Shown in pieces: positions 8,069 through 16,810 of a DNA stretch of 64,000 bases; the first letter of the stretch is position 1; each line of letters begins with the position of its first letter. Below the pieces are notes generated by a model, which was given only the letters and a program-made list of their open reading frames with translations, searched no databases and was not told the DNA's origin. The position numbers and the translations under genes were made by a program. The stretch comes from Brevundimonas sp. NIBR10 (lineage in GTDB: Bacteria; Pseudomonadota; Alphaproteobacteria; Caulobacterales; Caulobacteraceae). The stretch spans positions 2,666,001-2,730,000 of the forward strand of contig NZ_CP115464.1 in assembly GCF_027912515.1 (NCBI RefSeq). The letters run 5' to 3'.

Positions 8069-8553
8069 GCCAGCCGGTTCCGCAGCAGCGTCAGGGCGAC
8101 CCTGACCGAAGCCAGCCGCACCGCCTCTCGCCCCAGGTCGCCGAAGCGGTGCTCGACGTGATCGACGCCCGAACCGTCCGCGACCCCGAAATGCACCAGT
8201 CCCACGGGCTTTTCGTCGGAGCCGCCGCCGGGACCCGCGATGCCTGTGATCGAAACCGACACCCCGGCATCCGAATGGGCGAGTGCCCCCGTCGCCATGG
8301 CCCGGGCGACCGGCTCGGACACGGCCCCACAGGCCTCGATCAGTTCAGGCGAGACCCCGATCATCTGGGCCTTTGCCGCATTGGAATAGGTCACGAACCC
8401 TCGGTCCAGCGCCGCCGAAGACCCCGCGACGGCGGTCAGGGCTCCGGCGACTAGTCCCCCGGTGCAGCTCTCGGCCGTGGCCACCATGACGCCGCGCCGG
8501 GTCGCGGCCTCGACGACCGTCTGGGCGAGGGCTTGAATATCGTCGGGAAACAT
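8065..8553 (-). CDS. pncC: CinA C-terminal-domain protein, nicotinamide-nucleotide amidase
   Basis: A stand-alone CinA C-terminal domain of 162 residues. Family motifs are TAESCTGGLVAGALTAVAGSS near the N-terminus, FVTYSNAAKAQMIGV, and ITGIAGPGGGSDEKPVG. The enzyme deamidates nicotinamide mononucleotide to nicotinate mononucleotide in pyridine-nucleotide recycling. I take the internal ATG that gives MFPDDIQALAQ (8553) rather than the ATG at 8595, because conserved sequence starts there and the upstream residues are basic and low in complexity. It precedes the TusA-like gene with a four-base overlap. Confidence 0.87.
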   Translation of the reverse strand: MFPDDIQALAQTVVEAATRRGVMVATAESCTGGLVAGALTAVAGSSAALDRGFVTYSNAAKAQMIGVSPELIEACGAVSEPVARAMATGALAHSDAGVSVSITGIAGPGGGSDEKPVGLVHFGVADGSGVDHVEHRFGDLGREAVRLASVRVALTLLRNRLA

Positions 8554-8651
8554 CCGGGACCGGCCTTGTGACGCCTCGCCACGGCGGCGAGTCACTCTAA
8601 CGTGGCGGCCCAGCGTGCGGCTGTCGAGCCGTGCGACGCATCGGAGGGCCC

Positions 8652-10955
8652 ATGACCGATTCCACGCTCGACCCGGCCGTCGCGGTCCGGCCCGACCGGG
8701 TCACGCCCGTGCTGTTCGCCGTGGCCATCTTCACCTCGGCCGCCCTGGTGTTCGTGGTCCAGCCCATGGTGACCAAGCTGATCCTGCCGATGCTGGGCGG
8801 ATCGCCGTCCGTGTGGAACACGGCGATGGTCTTCTTCCAGGCGGCGCTGCTGGCCGGATACGCCTATGCCCACGCCCTGCAGCGGGTGAAGGCGATGAAG
8901 GTCCAGGTGGCGATCCATCTGGGCCTGCTGCTGGTCGCCGCCCTGTTCCTGCCACTCAAGATCAACGGCCTGCTGGGCGATCCAGACCCGTCGGCACCGA
9001 TCGGCTGGTTGCTGGCGACGCTGGCCTTGTCGGTCGGGGCCCCGTTCGGTGTGCTGTCGGCGACCGCGCCCCTGCTTCAGGCCTGGTACGCCCGTGTCCG
9101 CGTCGGCCATGCGGACGGCCAGAACCCCTATGTCCTCTATGCGGCGTCGAACCTGGGCAGCTTCCTGGCCCTGCTGGCCTATCCGGTCGTCATCGAGCCC
9201 CTGATGTCGCTGTCGGGCCAGAGGTTCGGCTGGAGCGGGGGGTACGGCGCCTTCCTGCTGATGGTCGTGGCTCTGGCCGTGATCGTCTGGCGCAGGCGGC
9301 TGGACCAGACCGCAGAGCCCGCGCCGCTTGCGGTCAGCGCCCCGATCGCCTGGAAGGACAAGGGCATTCTCGTTCTGCTGGCCGCCGCCCCGTCCAGCCT
9401 GATGCTGGGGGTCACCGCCCACCTCTCGACCGACGTGGCCTCGGCGCCGTTTCTGTGGGTCATTCCGCTGGCCCTGTACCTGCTGACCTTCGTGATCGCC
9501 TTCCAGGACCGGCCGTGGATCCCGCTGCCCGTGACCCTGGCGCTCAGCGGCGCGGTCGGAGCGATCGTGGTGGTGTTCACCGCCTTTCACTCGGGGTCCT
9601 GGCCGGCGATGTTCGGCATCCATCTGGCGGCCTTCTTCCTGCTGGCCCTGATGTGTCACCAGAGGCTTGCTGCCAGGCGGCCCGCGCCGGACCGGCTGAC
9701 CGAGTTCTATCTGCTGATGTCGCTCGGCGGGGTCGTGGGCGGGGCCTTCACAGCCCTGCTGGCGCCGGTGATCTTCGACTTCGTCTGGGAGTATCCGCTG
9801 GTGCTCGTGCTGGTCGGGTTCGCGCGGCCGTGGAAGGGCGGGGAGATCAAGCCGTGGGAGGTCATCGCCTGGGTCGCGGCGCTGGTGATCTCAGCGATCC
9901 CGCCTCTGATGTCGGCCATGTTCGCGGTGGACTGGGACCTGGCCTGGGCCTTCAGCCGCAATGTCCCGCTGCGGATGGAGCAGGTGACCATGCTGGTGCT
10001 GGGCATCGTCGCCGTGATCGCCTTCATCCTCAGGGACAGGTCCTATGCCTACGTGGCCCTGCTGGCCGCGATGACCCTGTCGGCCCAGTATATCGCGCGG
10101 GGCTATGACTGGGCCCTGGTCGACCGCAGCTTCTTCGGCGTCATGCGGGTGGCCGACCGGCAGGATGAACGGCTGGGCGGGTCGGTTCACGTCCTGACCC
10201 ATGGCACGACCCTGCATGGGGCCCAGGCCCGCGACCCGCGCTTCGCCTGTACGCCCACCCTGTACTATGCCCCCGTCTCGCCGATCGGCCAGACCATGCT
10301 GGCGGTCCGCAACAGGGCCCCCGGCGTCCGCATCGGGGTGGTGGGGCAGGGGTCCGGTGCCATGGGCGCCTACAAGCGCGCAGAGGACCGGATGACCTTC
10401 TTCGAGATCGATCCGATGGTCGACGAACTCTCCCGCGACCCGAAATGGTTCACCTACATCAACGGTTGCGCCCAGACGGCGGGGCCCGGCGGGGCGATCG
10501 ATACGGTGCTGGGCGATGCGCGGCTGACCATGGCGGATCAGCCGGCGGGGACCTACGACCTGCTGCTGATCGACGCGTTCTCGTCAGACTCGGTGCCGAC
10601 CCATCTGCTGACGCGGGAGGCCATCGCCGGATACCTGAAGCTGCTCAAACCCACGGGGGTGGTGATCCTGCACCTGTCCAACCGCAACCTCGACATCACC
10701 GGCCCGGCCGAGGCGGCGGCCCGCGCCCTGAACGCGCCGCACCTGCATCAGATCTATTACGAGAACCAGAACGCCCCCGACATGGCCGAGGCCTCGACCG
10801 AGGCCATCATCCTGTCTCCGACTGAAGCGGGCCTGGCTGAGTTCCGGGCCGATCCGCGCTGGCAGACCCTGCCCGATCCGGGGGTGCGGCCGTGGACCGA
10901 CGACTATGTGAACCTGTTCGGTTCGCTGTGGCGGCATATCCGGGGGCAGGGGTAG
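8652..10955 (+). CDS. Membrane protein fused to a spermidine-synthase-like domain
   Basis: 767 residues. The first ~460 form many hydrophobic segments, beginning VLFAVAIFTSAALVFVVQPM with the MVTKLILPMLGG motif common to fused spermidine-synthase membrane proteins. The last ~300 form a SAM-binding Rossmann-like domain with GVVGQGSGAMGAY, FFEIDPMV and DLLLIDAFSSDSVPTHLLT. Genomes commonly label this fused MFS/spermidine synthase, but no polyamine substrate has been shown for the family. The ATG at 8652 has GGAGGGCC just upstream (8643-8650), so I prefer it to the ATG at 8631. Confidence 0.85.
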   Translation: MTDSTLDPAVAVRPDRVTPVLFAVAIFTSAALVFVVQPMVTKLILPMLGGSPSVWNTAMVFFQAALLAGYAYAHALQRVKAMKVQVAIHLGLLLVAALFLPLKINGLLGDPDPSAPIGWLLATLALSVGAPFGVLSATAPLLQAWYARVRVGHADGQNPYVLYAASNLGSFLALLAYPVVIEPLMSLSGQRFGWSGGYGAFLLMVVALAVIVWRRRLDQTAEPAPLAVSAPIAWKDKGILVLLAAAPSSLMLGVTAHLSTDVASAPFLWVIPLALYLLTFVIAFQDRPWIPLPVTLALSGAVGAIVVVFTAFHSGSWPAMFGIHLAAFFLLALMCHQRLAARRPAPDRLTEFYLLMSLGGVVGGAFTALLAPVIFDFVWEYPLVLVLVGFARPWKGGEIKPWEVIAWVAALVISAIPPLMSAMFAVDWDLAWAFSRNVPLRMEQVTMLVLGIVAVIAFILRDRSYAYVALLAAMTLSAQYIARGYDWALVDRSFFGVMRVADRQDERLGGSVHVLTHGTTLHGAQARDPRFACTPTLYYAPVSPIGQTMLAVRNRAPGVRIGVVGQGSGAMGAYKRAEDRMTFFEIDPMVDELSRDPKWFTYINGCAQTAGPGGAIDTVLGDARLTMADQPAGTYDLLLIDAFSSDSVPTHLLTREAIAGYLKLLKPTGVVILHLSNRNLDITGPAEAAARALNAPHLHQIYYENQNAPDMAEASTEAIILSPTEAGLAEFRADPRWQTLPDPGVRPWTDDYVNLFGSLWRHIRGQG

Positions 10956-11094
10956 GCTGCGGCAGGCCGCTTACACGGGCTGAAGAATGCAAGTTGCCGC
11001 CCGAAGCCCGACAGCGATTTCCTCACTGCGCCAAGCGTACTTGACGGGATCAGTCTTGACGCATCAACGTCGGCTGAATTCGAGAGGGCAACGG

Positions 11095-11718
11095 ATGCGG
11101 CCGCTACTTTTTGCCATCACAGCCCTTGTTATCCCCTCCTGTTCGACGCCGCCCAGCCCTGTTGAGCAGCGATTTCGTGCGGAAACCGTCAGACTGGAAC
11201 CGGCAGGAGAGCTCTCACTCAGAGCGGGGTACTATGTCGATGTGTCGGGCTTTTCGTTTGCCATCGGTTTCGACAACCACGCCACGGATCTCTCAAATCC
11301 GAAATCGGTGACGTGGTCGATCGGATTTCGGAACTATTGTCGCAATCGTGACAGTTGGGTCCAGTCTGTCGTCACCGGTCCCTCGGGTCAGGTTTGGCGG
11401 GGCTATCGCGTGTTCGTGCCTGCTGGACCGGAACATCCTCAGCACTGGTCGAGTGGGGGAAATGGTAGCGACAGATACGGCGGCCCCGCCACGCCCGGAA
11501 TCTTGGACGCCGCAGCGGAGGGAGGTCGGTTTGTCCTGGCGGTTGAAGACGACGAGGGTCAGCGCTGGAATGCAGTGAATATCGACACCCTGACGCCAGA
11601 AGTGAGGAACCGACTCTTCGCTAAGCAAGCGGGGTCCGAGCCACGCGAGACACAGATGTTGGTGGTTGCTCCGCCCCAACCTCTGGTCCCGAATTCTCGC
11701 CGATCCTGTCCGGTGTGA
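11095..11718 (+). CDS. Hypothetical lipoprotein
   Basis: I do not recognise this 207-residue protein. The ATG at 11095 has a GAGAGGG ribosome site a few bases upstream and starts a lipoprotein-type signal (MRPLLFAITALVIPSCSTPP) with Cys at residue 16. The mature part is soluble, rich in aromatics and Ser/Thr/Asn, and ends in Arg/Cys-containing sequence. Base composition is visibly less GC-rich than its neighbours, which suggests later acquisition or weak expression. It is convergent with ispDF, with an 18-base gap. Function unknown; an envelope location is inferred from the signal. Confidence 0.65.
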   Translation: MRPLLFAITALVIPSCSTPPSPVEQRFRAETVRLEPAGELSLRAGYYVDVSGFSFAIGFDNHATDLSNPKSVTWSIGFRNYCRNRDSWVQSVVTGPSGQVWRGYRVFVPAGPEHPQHWSSGGNGSDRYGGPATPGILDAAAEGGRFVLAVEDDEGQRWNAVNIDTLTPEVRNRLFAKQAGSEPRETQMLVVAPPQPLVPNSRRSCPV

Positions 11719-11736
11719 CCTCGGAGTGAATGACGA

Positions 11737-12900
11737 TCATCGGGCCGATACCCGAACCTCCACCGTCGCCACCGCCTGGGCCGCCAGGCCCTCGCCGCGG
11801 CCGGTAAAGCCCATGGCCTCGGTGGTGGTCGCCTTCACCGACACGGCGTCCAGGGGCAGGTCCAGAATCTCCGCCAGCCGTTCGCGCATCGCCTGACGAT
11901 GCGGCTTCACCTTGGGGCGTTCGCAGATCAGGGTGACGTCGACGTGGACGACCCGGCCGCCGCGCGCGGTCACCAGTCCGGCCGCGTGTTTCAGGAAGAC
12001 GTCCGAGGGCGCGCCCTTCCACTGGGGCTCGGTCGGGGGGAAGTGGTCGCCGATGTCGCCTTCGCCGATCGCGCCCAGGATGGCGTCGGTCAGGGCGTGC
12101 AGGCCGGCGTCGGCGTCGGAATGGCCGATCAGGGTCTGGTCGTGGGGGATCTCGACCCCGCACAGCCACACCGACGTGCCCGAGCCCCAACGGTGGGCGT
12201 CGAAGCCCATGCCGACCCTCGTCTGGACGGGCCGCGTCTGCATCCGTGTCGCCATCAGGGCCTCGGCCATCTCGAAATCCTCGGGGTAGGTCAGTTTCAT
12301 CAGTCGCGCCTCGCCATCGACCAGCACGATACGGCCACCGTCCCGCTCGACCACGGCGCAGTCGTCGGTCGGGGTCTGATCATCCGGCCAGTTGGCCCAC
12401 GCCGCGCGGAGGCGACCCAGCCGGAACGCCTGGGGCGTCTGGGCCCGCCACAGGTCGGCGCGATCCACGGTGCCCGCCACGTCGCCGCCTACACCGCGCT
12501 TGAGCGTATCGGCGACAGGCAAGGCGGGCAGGGCACCGTCCGCCCCGTCGAGCGCGGTCAGCAGCCGCCCGATCACCGCCGGGCTCAGTCCCGGACGGGC
12601 CGCGTCGTGGATCATGACGACCTGATTGTCGGGCCCGTCCAGCGCCGCCAGGCCGTTCCGCACCGAGTCCGCCCGCGTCGCACCGCCGTCGACCGAACGC
12701 CAGCCGGTCAGCCCCGACAGAGCCTCGGCCGCCCGCTCGCCGTCGCCGGGGGCGGTGACCACCACGACCTCGGCACCCGCCTGTAGCAGCGCCTCGACCG
12801 ACCAGCGAAGTACGGGCTTGCCTGCCAGCGTCCGCCACTGCTTGTCCCCTCCCGCACGGGAGCCGGTTCCGGCGGCGACGACGATGGCGGAGAAGGTCAT
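11737..12900 (-). CDS. ispDF: Bifunctional IspD/IspF of the MEP isoprenoid pathway
   Basis: A 387-residue fusion. The N-terminal half is IspD (2-C-methyl-D-erythritol 4-phosphate cytidylyltransferase), with the nucleotide-binding start IVVAAGTGSRAGGDKQWRTL, HDAARPGLS and a DDCAVVE-like segment. The C-terminal half from about residue 228 is IspF (cyclodiphosphate synthase), with RVGMGFDAHRW, the metal ligands in LIGHSDADAGLHALTDA, and FPPTEPQWKGA. Together they perform steps three and five of the non-mevalonate pathway. Fusion of the two is common in alphaproteobacteria. It reads alone on the minus strand. Confidence 0.96.
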   Translation of the reverse strand: MTFSAIVVAAGTGSRAGGDKQWRTLAGKPVLRWSVEALLQAGAEVVVVTAPGDGERAAEALSGLTGWRSVDGGATRADSVRNGLAALDGPDNQVVMIHDAARPGLSPAVIGRLLTALDGADGALPALPVADTLKRGVGGDVAGTVDRADLWRAQTPQAFRLGRLRAAWANWPDDQTPTDDCAVVERDGGRIVLVDGEARLMKLTYPEDFEMAEALMATRMQTRPVQTRVGMGFDAHRWGSGTSVWLCGVEIPHDQTLIGHSDADAGLHALTDAILGAIGEGDIGDHFPPTEPQWKGAPSDVFLKHAAGLVTARGGRVVHVDVTLICERPKVKPHRQAMRERLAEILDLPLDAVSVKATTTEAMGFTGRGEGLAAQAVATVEVRVSAR

Positions 12901-12951
12901 GCGGCGGTTCTAATCGGAGGGCGGCTTCCTGACGACCCCGGGCCACAGGAT

Positions 12952-12957
12952 TTGACA
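12952..12957 (+). promoter_or_regulatory. Possible -35 box upstream of the MAPEG/dusB genes
   Basis: TTGACA lies in the ~110-base gap between the divergent ispDF and MAPEG genes and points toward the MAPEG gene. A -10 box is not clear in the very GC-rich sequence that follows, so this is only a candidate. Confidence 0.3.
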
Positions 12958-13010
12958 TTCGCGCGGCACCGGGGCCCCATTCACGGCCAAGCTTGAAGGA
13001 GGGGAAGTCC

Positions 13011-13430
13011 ATGTCGTCGGGAATCATCGCGCCGGTGGTGGCGCTGGTCTGCTGGTCGCTGGTGATCTGGCTGTGGATGTATGCCACCCGCATCCCGGCC
13101 ATGCTGAAGGCCAGGATCAGGCTGGACCCGACCATTCCTCCGGCGAACCTCTTGTCCGGTCTGCCCGCCGGGGTGCGTTGGAAGGCCGACAACTACAACC
13201 ACCTGATGGAACAGCCGACGCTGTTCTATGCGATCGCCCTGGCCCTTGCGATCCTTGGGCAAGGCGACGGCATCAATGCCGCCATCGCCTGGGCCTATGT
13301 GGGTCTGCGGGTAGTCCACAGTCTGATCCAGACGACCGTCAATGTGATCATCCTGCGGTTCTCGGTCTTCGTGCTGAGCAGCCTGTGTCTGTTCGCCCTG
13401 GCGCTGCATGCGGCGATCGCTGTGTTCTGA
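13011..13430 (+). CDS. MAPEG-family membrane protein
   Basis: 139 residues with four hydrophobic segments. Sequence typical of MAPEG (membrane-associated eicosanoid/glutathione) proteins is visible: R-x-A-D-N-Y-style RWKADNYNHLMEQPTLFYA, then AWAYVGLRVVHSLIQTTVN. The ATG at 13011 is preceded by AAGGAGGGG at an ideal spacing, so the ATG at 12993 is rejected. Bacterial MAPEG proteins may act in glutathione-dependent detoxification, but none of that can be tested from sequence. It lies just upstream of dusB. Confidence 0.82.
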   Translation: MSSGIIAPVVALVCWSLVIWLWMYATRIPAMLKARIRLDPTIPPANLLSGLPAGVRWKADNYNHLMEQPTLFYAIALALAILGQGDGINAAIAWAYVGLRVVHSLIQTTVNVIILRFSVFVLSSLCLFALALHAAIAVF

Positions 13431-13479
13431 TCCGCGCCTTACGTGGACCGCCGGGGGCAAAGCCTCTATCTGGCCGCCT

Positions 13480-14535
13480 ATGGCCCACACCCTCACCATC
13501 GGAGACGTGTCGATCCCCGGGCGGGTGCTGATGGCGCCGATGACCGGGGTCACCGACCTGCCGTTCCGGCAACTGGCTTCGCGATTGGGTGCTGCCTATG
13601 TGGCGACCGAGATGGTGGCGGCGGCTGAGCTGGCCCGCGCCCGGCCCGATGTGGTGCGGCGCGCGGCCGTGGGCGAGGGCCTGCCCCTGACGGTGATCCA
13701 GCTGGTCGGTCGCGATCCCGAGGCGATGGCGCAAGGCTGTCGCATGGCCGAGGCGGCGGGGGCCGACATCATCGACCTGAATTTCGGCTGTCCGGCCAAG
13801 GAGGTCACCGGCTCGGCCTCGGGCTCGGCCCTGATGCGGACGCCCGAGCTGGCCGCGCGGCTGATGGCGGCGGCGGTCGGGGCGACGACGCGGCCGGTGA
13901 CGGTCAAGATGCGACTGGGCTGGGACGACGCCCATCGCAACGCGGTCGATATCGCCAGACGGGCCGAGGATCTGGGCGTCGCGGCGGTGACGGTCCACGG
14001 CCGGACGCGCCAGCAGTTCTACACCGGCGTCGCCGACTGGGTGGCGGTGGGCGAGGTCAAGGCGGCCCTGTCGATCCCGGTCATCGTCAACGGCGACATC
14101 ATCACCGCCGAAGAGGCGCGCGAGGCCCTGGACCAGTCAGGGGCCGACGCCGTGATGCTGGGGCGGGGCGTCTATGGCCGGCCGTGGCTGGCGGCGCACC
14201 TGGACCGGGCCCTAGCCGACGGGACGCAGTTGGCGGAACCCGATGCCGACGAACGGCTGGCGATCGTGCTGGAGCATATGCAGGCCTCGATCGACTTCTA
14301 CGGCCAGCCTGTTGGCTTGAAGACATTCAAGAAACATCTGGGCTGGTATATCGAACAGGCACCGTGGCCCGTGGACCCGACGGAGCGCCGGGCCGCCAAG
14401 GCTCGCCTGTGCCGTCTGGACAATTCGGCCGAGGTCGCCCGGGGTCTGACGGCGTTATGGCGCACGGACCTGCCGCATTTGCGCAACTCAAATGTTGATT
14501 TTTCGCCACAGTTGGCCGACAACCATGCGGCATGA
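13480..14535 (+). CDS. dusB: tRNA-dihydrouridine synthase (DusB/NifR3)
   Basis: A flavoenzyme that reduces specific uridines in tRNA D-loops. The 351-residue protein from the ATG at 13480 (MAHTLTIGDVSIPG) shows the FMN-binding LMAPMTGVTDLPFRQLA, the catalytic cysteine in IIDLNFGCPAKEV, HGRTRQQFY and PVIVNGDI. The longer ORF starting at 13408 would read into the end of the MAPEG gene. The stop overlaps the ntrY start as ATGA. In many alphaproteobacteria dusB (nifR3) leads ntrBC and ntrYX; here ntrY follows directly. Confidence 0.95.
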   Translation: MAHTLTIGDVSIPGRVLMAPMTGVTDLPFRQLASRLGAAYVATEMVAAAELARARPDVVRRAAVGEGLPLTVIQLVGRDPEAMAQGCRMAEAAGADIIDLNFGCPAKEVTGSASGSALMRTPELAARLMAAAVGATTRPVTVKMRLGWDDAHRNAVDIARRAEDLGVAAVTVHGRTRQQFYTGVADWVAVGEVKAALSIPVIVNGDIITAEEAREALDQSGADAVMLGRGVYGRPWLAAHLDRALADGTQLAEPDADERLAIVLEHMQASIDFYGQPVGLKTFKKHLGWYIEQAPWPVDPTERRAAKARLCRLDNSAEVARGLTALWRTDLPHLRNSNVDFSPQLADNHAA

Positions 14536-16799
14536 CGGACACACCCGCCACGACCAGTGAACACGATCGCGAACCTGCCGACCGAACGTCCGCCTGGACC
14601 CGGTTTTCGGAAGGACGCGCCCGCGCCCTGTTCGGAGCCGTCTATGGTCTGGCCGTCATCATCGCCGCCGCCGCGATCTGGCTGGTCGCCGTCGCGCCCG
14701 GCGCGGAGATCGACGGTGGGGTCAGGGCGCTGGCGGGGCAGGCGGTGCTCTATATCCTGCTGGCCAATCTGGTCCTGATCGGCGGCATGGCCGTGATCAT
14801 CGGGGCCCGGGTGATGCGGCTGTCGGCTGAACGCCGGTCCGATCCAGGCGCGCGGCTGCATCTTCGGTTCGTGGCCCTTTTCTCTCTGGTGGCGGTGGTG
14901 CCCGCCATCCTGATCGCCCTGGTGTTCGGGGTGCTGGTCAACCGGGGCGTCGACCAGTGGTTCAGTGAAAACGTCCGATCCGCCGTCAACAACGGGGCCC
15001 AGATCGGCAAGGCCTATGTCGCCGACGTCGGCTCGGGCATGCAGCGCGACCTGGGCAGTATGGCCAACGAACTCGGCGGCGTTCGGGAAGTCTTCGACAA
15101 CCGGATCGAGTTCTCCAGCGCCCTGGGTCAGATGGCCGATTTCTTCGGTTATCCGGCCGTCTATGTCCTGAACGCCGACGGCGAGGTGATGGCGCAAGGC
15201 GTGGCTCCCGACGCCCCGCCCTATGTCGCCCCGTCCCGTGACGCACTGGAGCGCGCCGCTGCGGGCGAGGAAATCCCGGTCGCGGTCACCGAGAACCCCG
15301 ACGTCATCCGCGCCATCTATCCATTGCCCGAGTATGGCGACGCCTACCTCTATATCGTGCGACCACTGGCTCCCGGGCTGGTCGAGCGGATGCGGACGTC
15401 GGACGTGTCCATCCAGAGCTACCGCCAGGCCGAAGAGAGCCGGGCGCGCATCCAGGCGGCCTTTGCGCTCAGTTATCTTGAGACGGCGCTGCTGGTGCTG
15501 GTCGGGGCGGTGTGGCTGGGCATGTCGGCGGCCAGCGCGATCTCGGCCCCCATCGGCCGGCTGGTCAAGGCGGCGGATCAGGTCGCAGCCGGGGACTTCA
15601 CCGTGCGGGTCGACTCGGACGGCGCACCGGGCGAGATCGCCGACCTGTCCGAGGCCTTCAACCGCATGACCGGCGACTTGCAGCACCAGCAGGCGGCGCT
15701 CAAGACCGCCAGCGAGGACGCCCAGGCGCGCAGTCTGTTCATCGAGACCGTGCTGTCGGGCGTCTCGGCCGGGGTCATCGGCCTGGACAAGCGCGGCCGG
15801 ATTTCCGCGATCAACGATAGCGCCCTGCAACTGCTCTCGGTCGCCGAGGCCGACGTCCACGGCAAGCTGCTGCGTGATGTGGCACCGGAACTGTCCGATC
15901 TGGTCGGCCGGGCCGAGGCCCATATCGAGGAAGACCTCGACGTGGCGCGCGAGGGCGAGACCCGGCGGCTGCGTGTCCGCATCGAGGGCGGGCAGGGCGG
16001 CGAGATGGTCCTGACCTTCGACGACATCACCCGGCTGGTCGTGGCCCAGAGAAACGCCGCCTGGCGCGACGTCGCCCGCCGCATCGCCCATGAGATCAAG
16101 AATCCCCTGACTCCGATCCAGCTGTCCGCCGAGCGGCTGAAGCGCAAATTCAGGCCTGGTATCACCGAGGACGTCGAGATCTTCGACCGCTGCACCGACA
16201 CCATCATCCGCCAGGTCGGCGACATCGGCCGGATGGTGGACGAGTTCTCGTCTTTCGCCCGGATGCCGACTCCGCGCTTCACCTCGGTCAACATGGCGGA
16301 ACTGCTGCACGAAGCCGTCTTCGCCCAGCGCGTGGCGGCCCCCGATCTGGAGGTGGAGCTTGTCGAGCCCCTGCCGGCCGCCAAGGGGCGTGCCGACGGC
16401 CGGATGATCGGCCAGGCCCTGGCCAACATCCTCAAGAACGCCGGCGAGGCCGTGGCGGCGCGGCGTCTGGCGACCCCGGCCGAGGCGGGTGCCGTCGCCA
16501 TCCGCGCGCGGCTGACCGTCGAGAACGCGGTCGCGACCTTCATCATCGAGGATGACGGCAAGGGCCTGCCGACGCGCGACCGCGACCGCCTGACCGAGCC
16601 CTATGTCACGACCCGCGAAAAGGGCACCGGCCTCGGCCTAGCCATCGTCAAACGCATCTGCGAGGACCATGGCGGCGAGCTGAAACTGTCAGATGCCGAC
16701 ACGCTGAACGGCGCGAAAATCTGTCTGATCTTCCCCCTCAACCCCAATGCAAGGACCACGGCGGGCGCTCTCCCGGCCGGCGTGGTCGCGGCTGAATAG
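14532..16799 (+). CDS. ntrY: Sensor histidine kinase NtrY
   Basis: A 755-residue membrane sensor kinase partnered with the downstream NtrX. Three N-terminal membrane helices lie within about residues 30-140, followed by a periplasmic sensor region. Another helix (about 315-335) leads to a HAMP domain (ISAPIGRLVKAADQVAAGDF), a PAS-like segment (VLSGVSAGVIGLDKRGRISA), the H-box IAHEIKNPLTPIQLSAERLK, and an ATPase with N box ANILKNAGEAV and G boxes DDGKGL and GTGLGLAI. The NtrYX system has been tied to nitrogen, redox and envelope/cell-cycle control in alphaproteobacteria. It overlaps dusB by four bases and is 11 bases from ntrX. Confidence 0.94.
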   Translation: MTDTPATTSEHDREPADRTSAWTRFSEGRARALFGAVYGLAVIIAAAAIWLVAVAPGAEIDGGVRALAGQAVLYILLANLVLIGGMAVIIGARVMRLSAERRSDPGARLHLRFVALFSLVAVVPAILIALVFGVLVNRGVDQWFSENVRSAVNNGAQIGKAYVADVGSGMQRDLGSMANELGGVREVFDNRIEFSSALGQMADFFGYPAVYVLNADGEVMAQGVAPDAPPYVAPSRDALERAAAGEEIPVAVTENPDVIRAIYPLPEYGDAYLYIVRPLAPGLVERMRTSDVSIQSYRQAEESRARIQAAFALSYLETALLVLVGAVWLGMSAASAISAPIGRLVKAADQVAAGDFTVRVDSDGAPGEIADLSEAFNRMTGDLQHQQAALKTASEDAQARSLFIETVLSGVSAGVIGLDKRGRISAINDSALQLLSVAEADVHGKLLRDVAPELSDLVGRAEAHIEEDLDVAREGETRRLRVRIEGGQGGEMVLTFDDITRLVVAQRNAAWRDVARRIAHEIKNPLTPIQLSAERLKRKFRPGITEDVEIFDRCTDTIIRQVGDIGRMVDEFSSFARMPTPRFTSVNMAELLHEAVFAQRVAAPDLEVELVEPLPAAKGRADGRMIGQALANILKNAGEAVAARRLATPAEAGAVAIRARLTVENAVATFIIEDDGKGLPTRDRDRLTEPYVTTREKGTGLGLAIVKRICEDHGGELKLSDADTLNGAKICLIFPLNPNARTTAGALPAGVVAAE

Positions 16800-16810
16800 A
16801 GCGAGGCGAT

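Noticed and set aside
14298..16310. 670-codon minus-strand frame opposite dusB/ntrY
   Set aside because: Low-complexity His/Asp/Gln/Gly/Arg composition and no ribosome site; ntrY has clear domains on the other strand.
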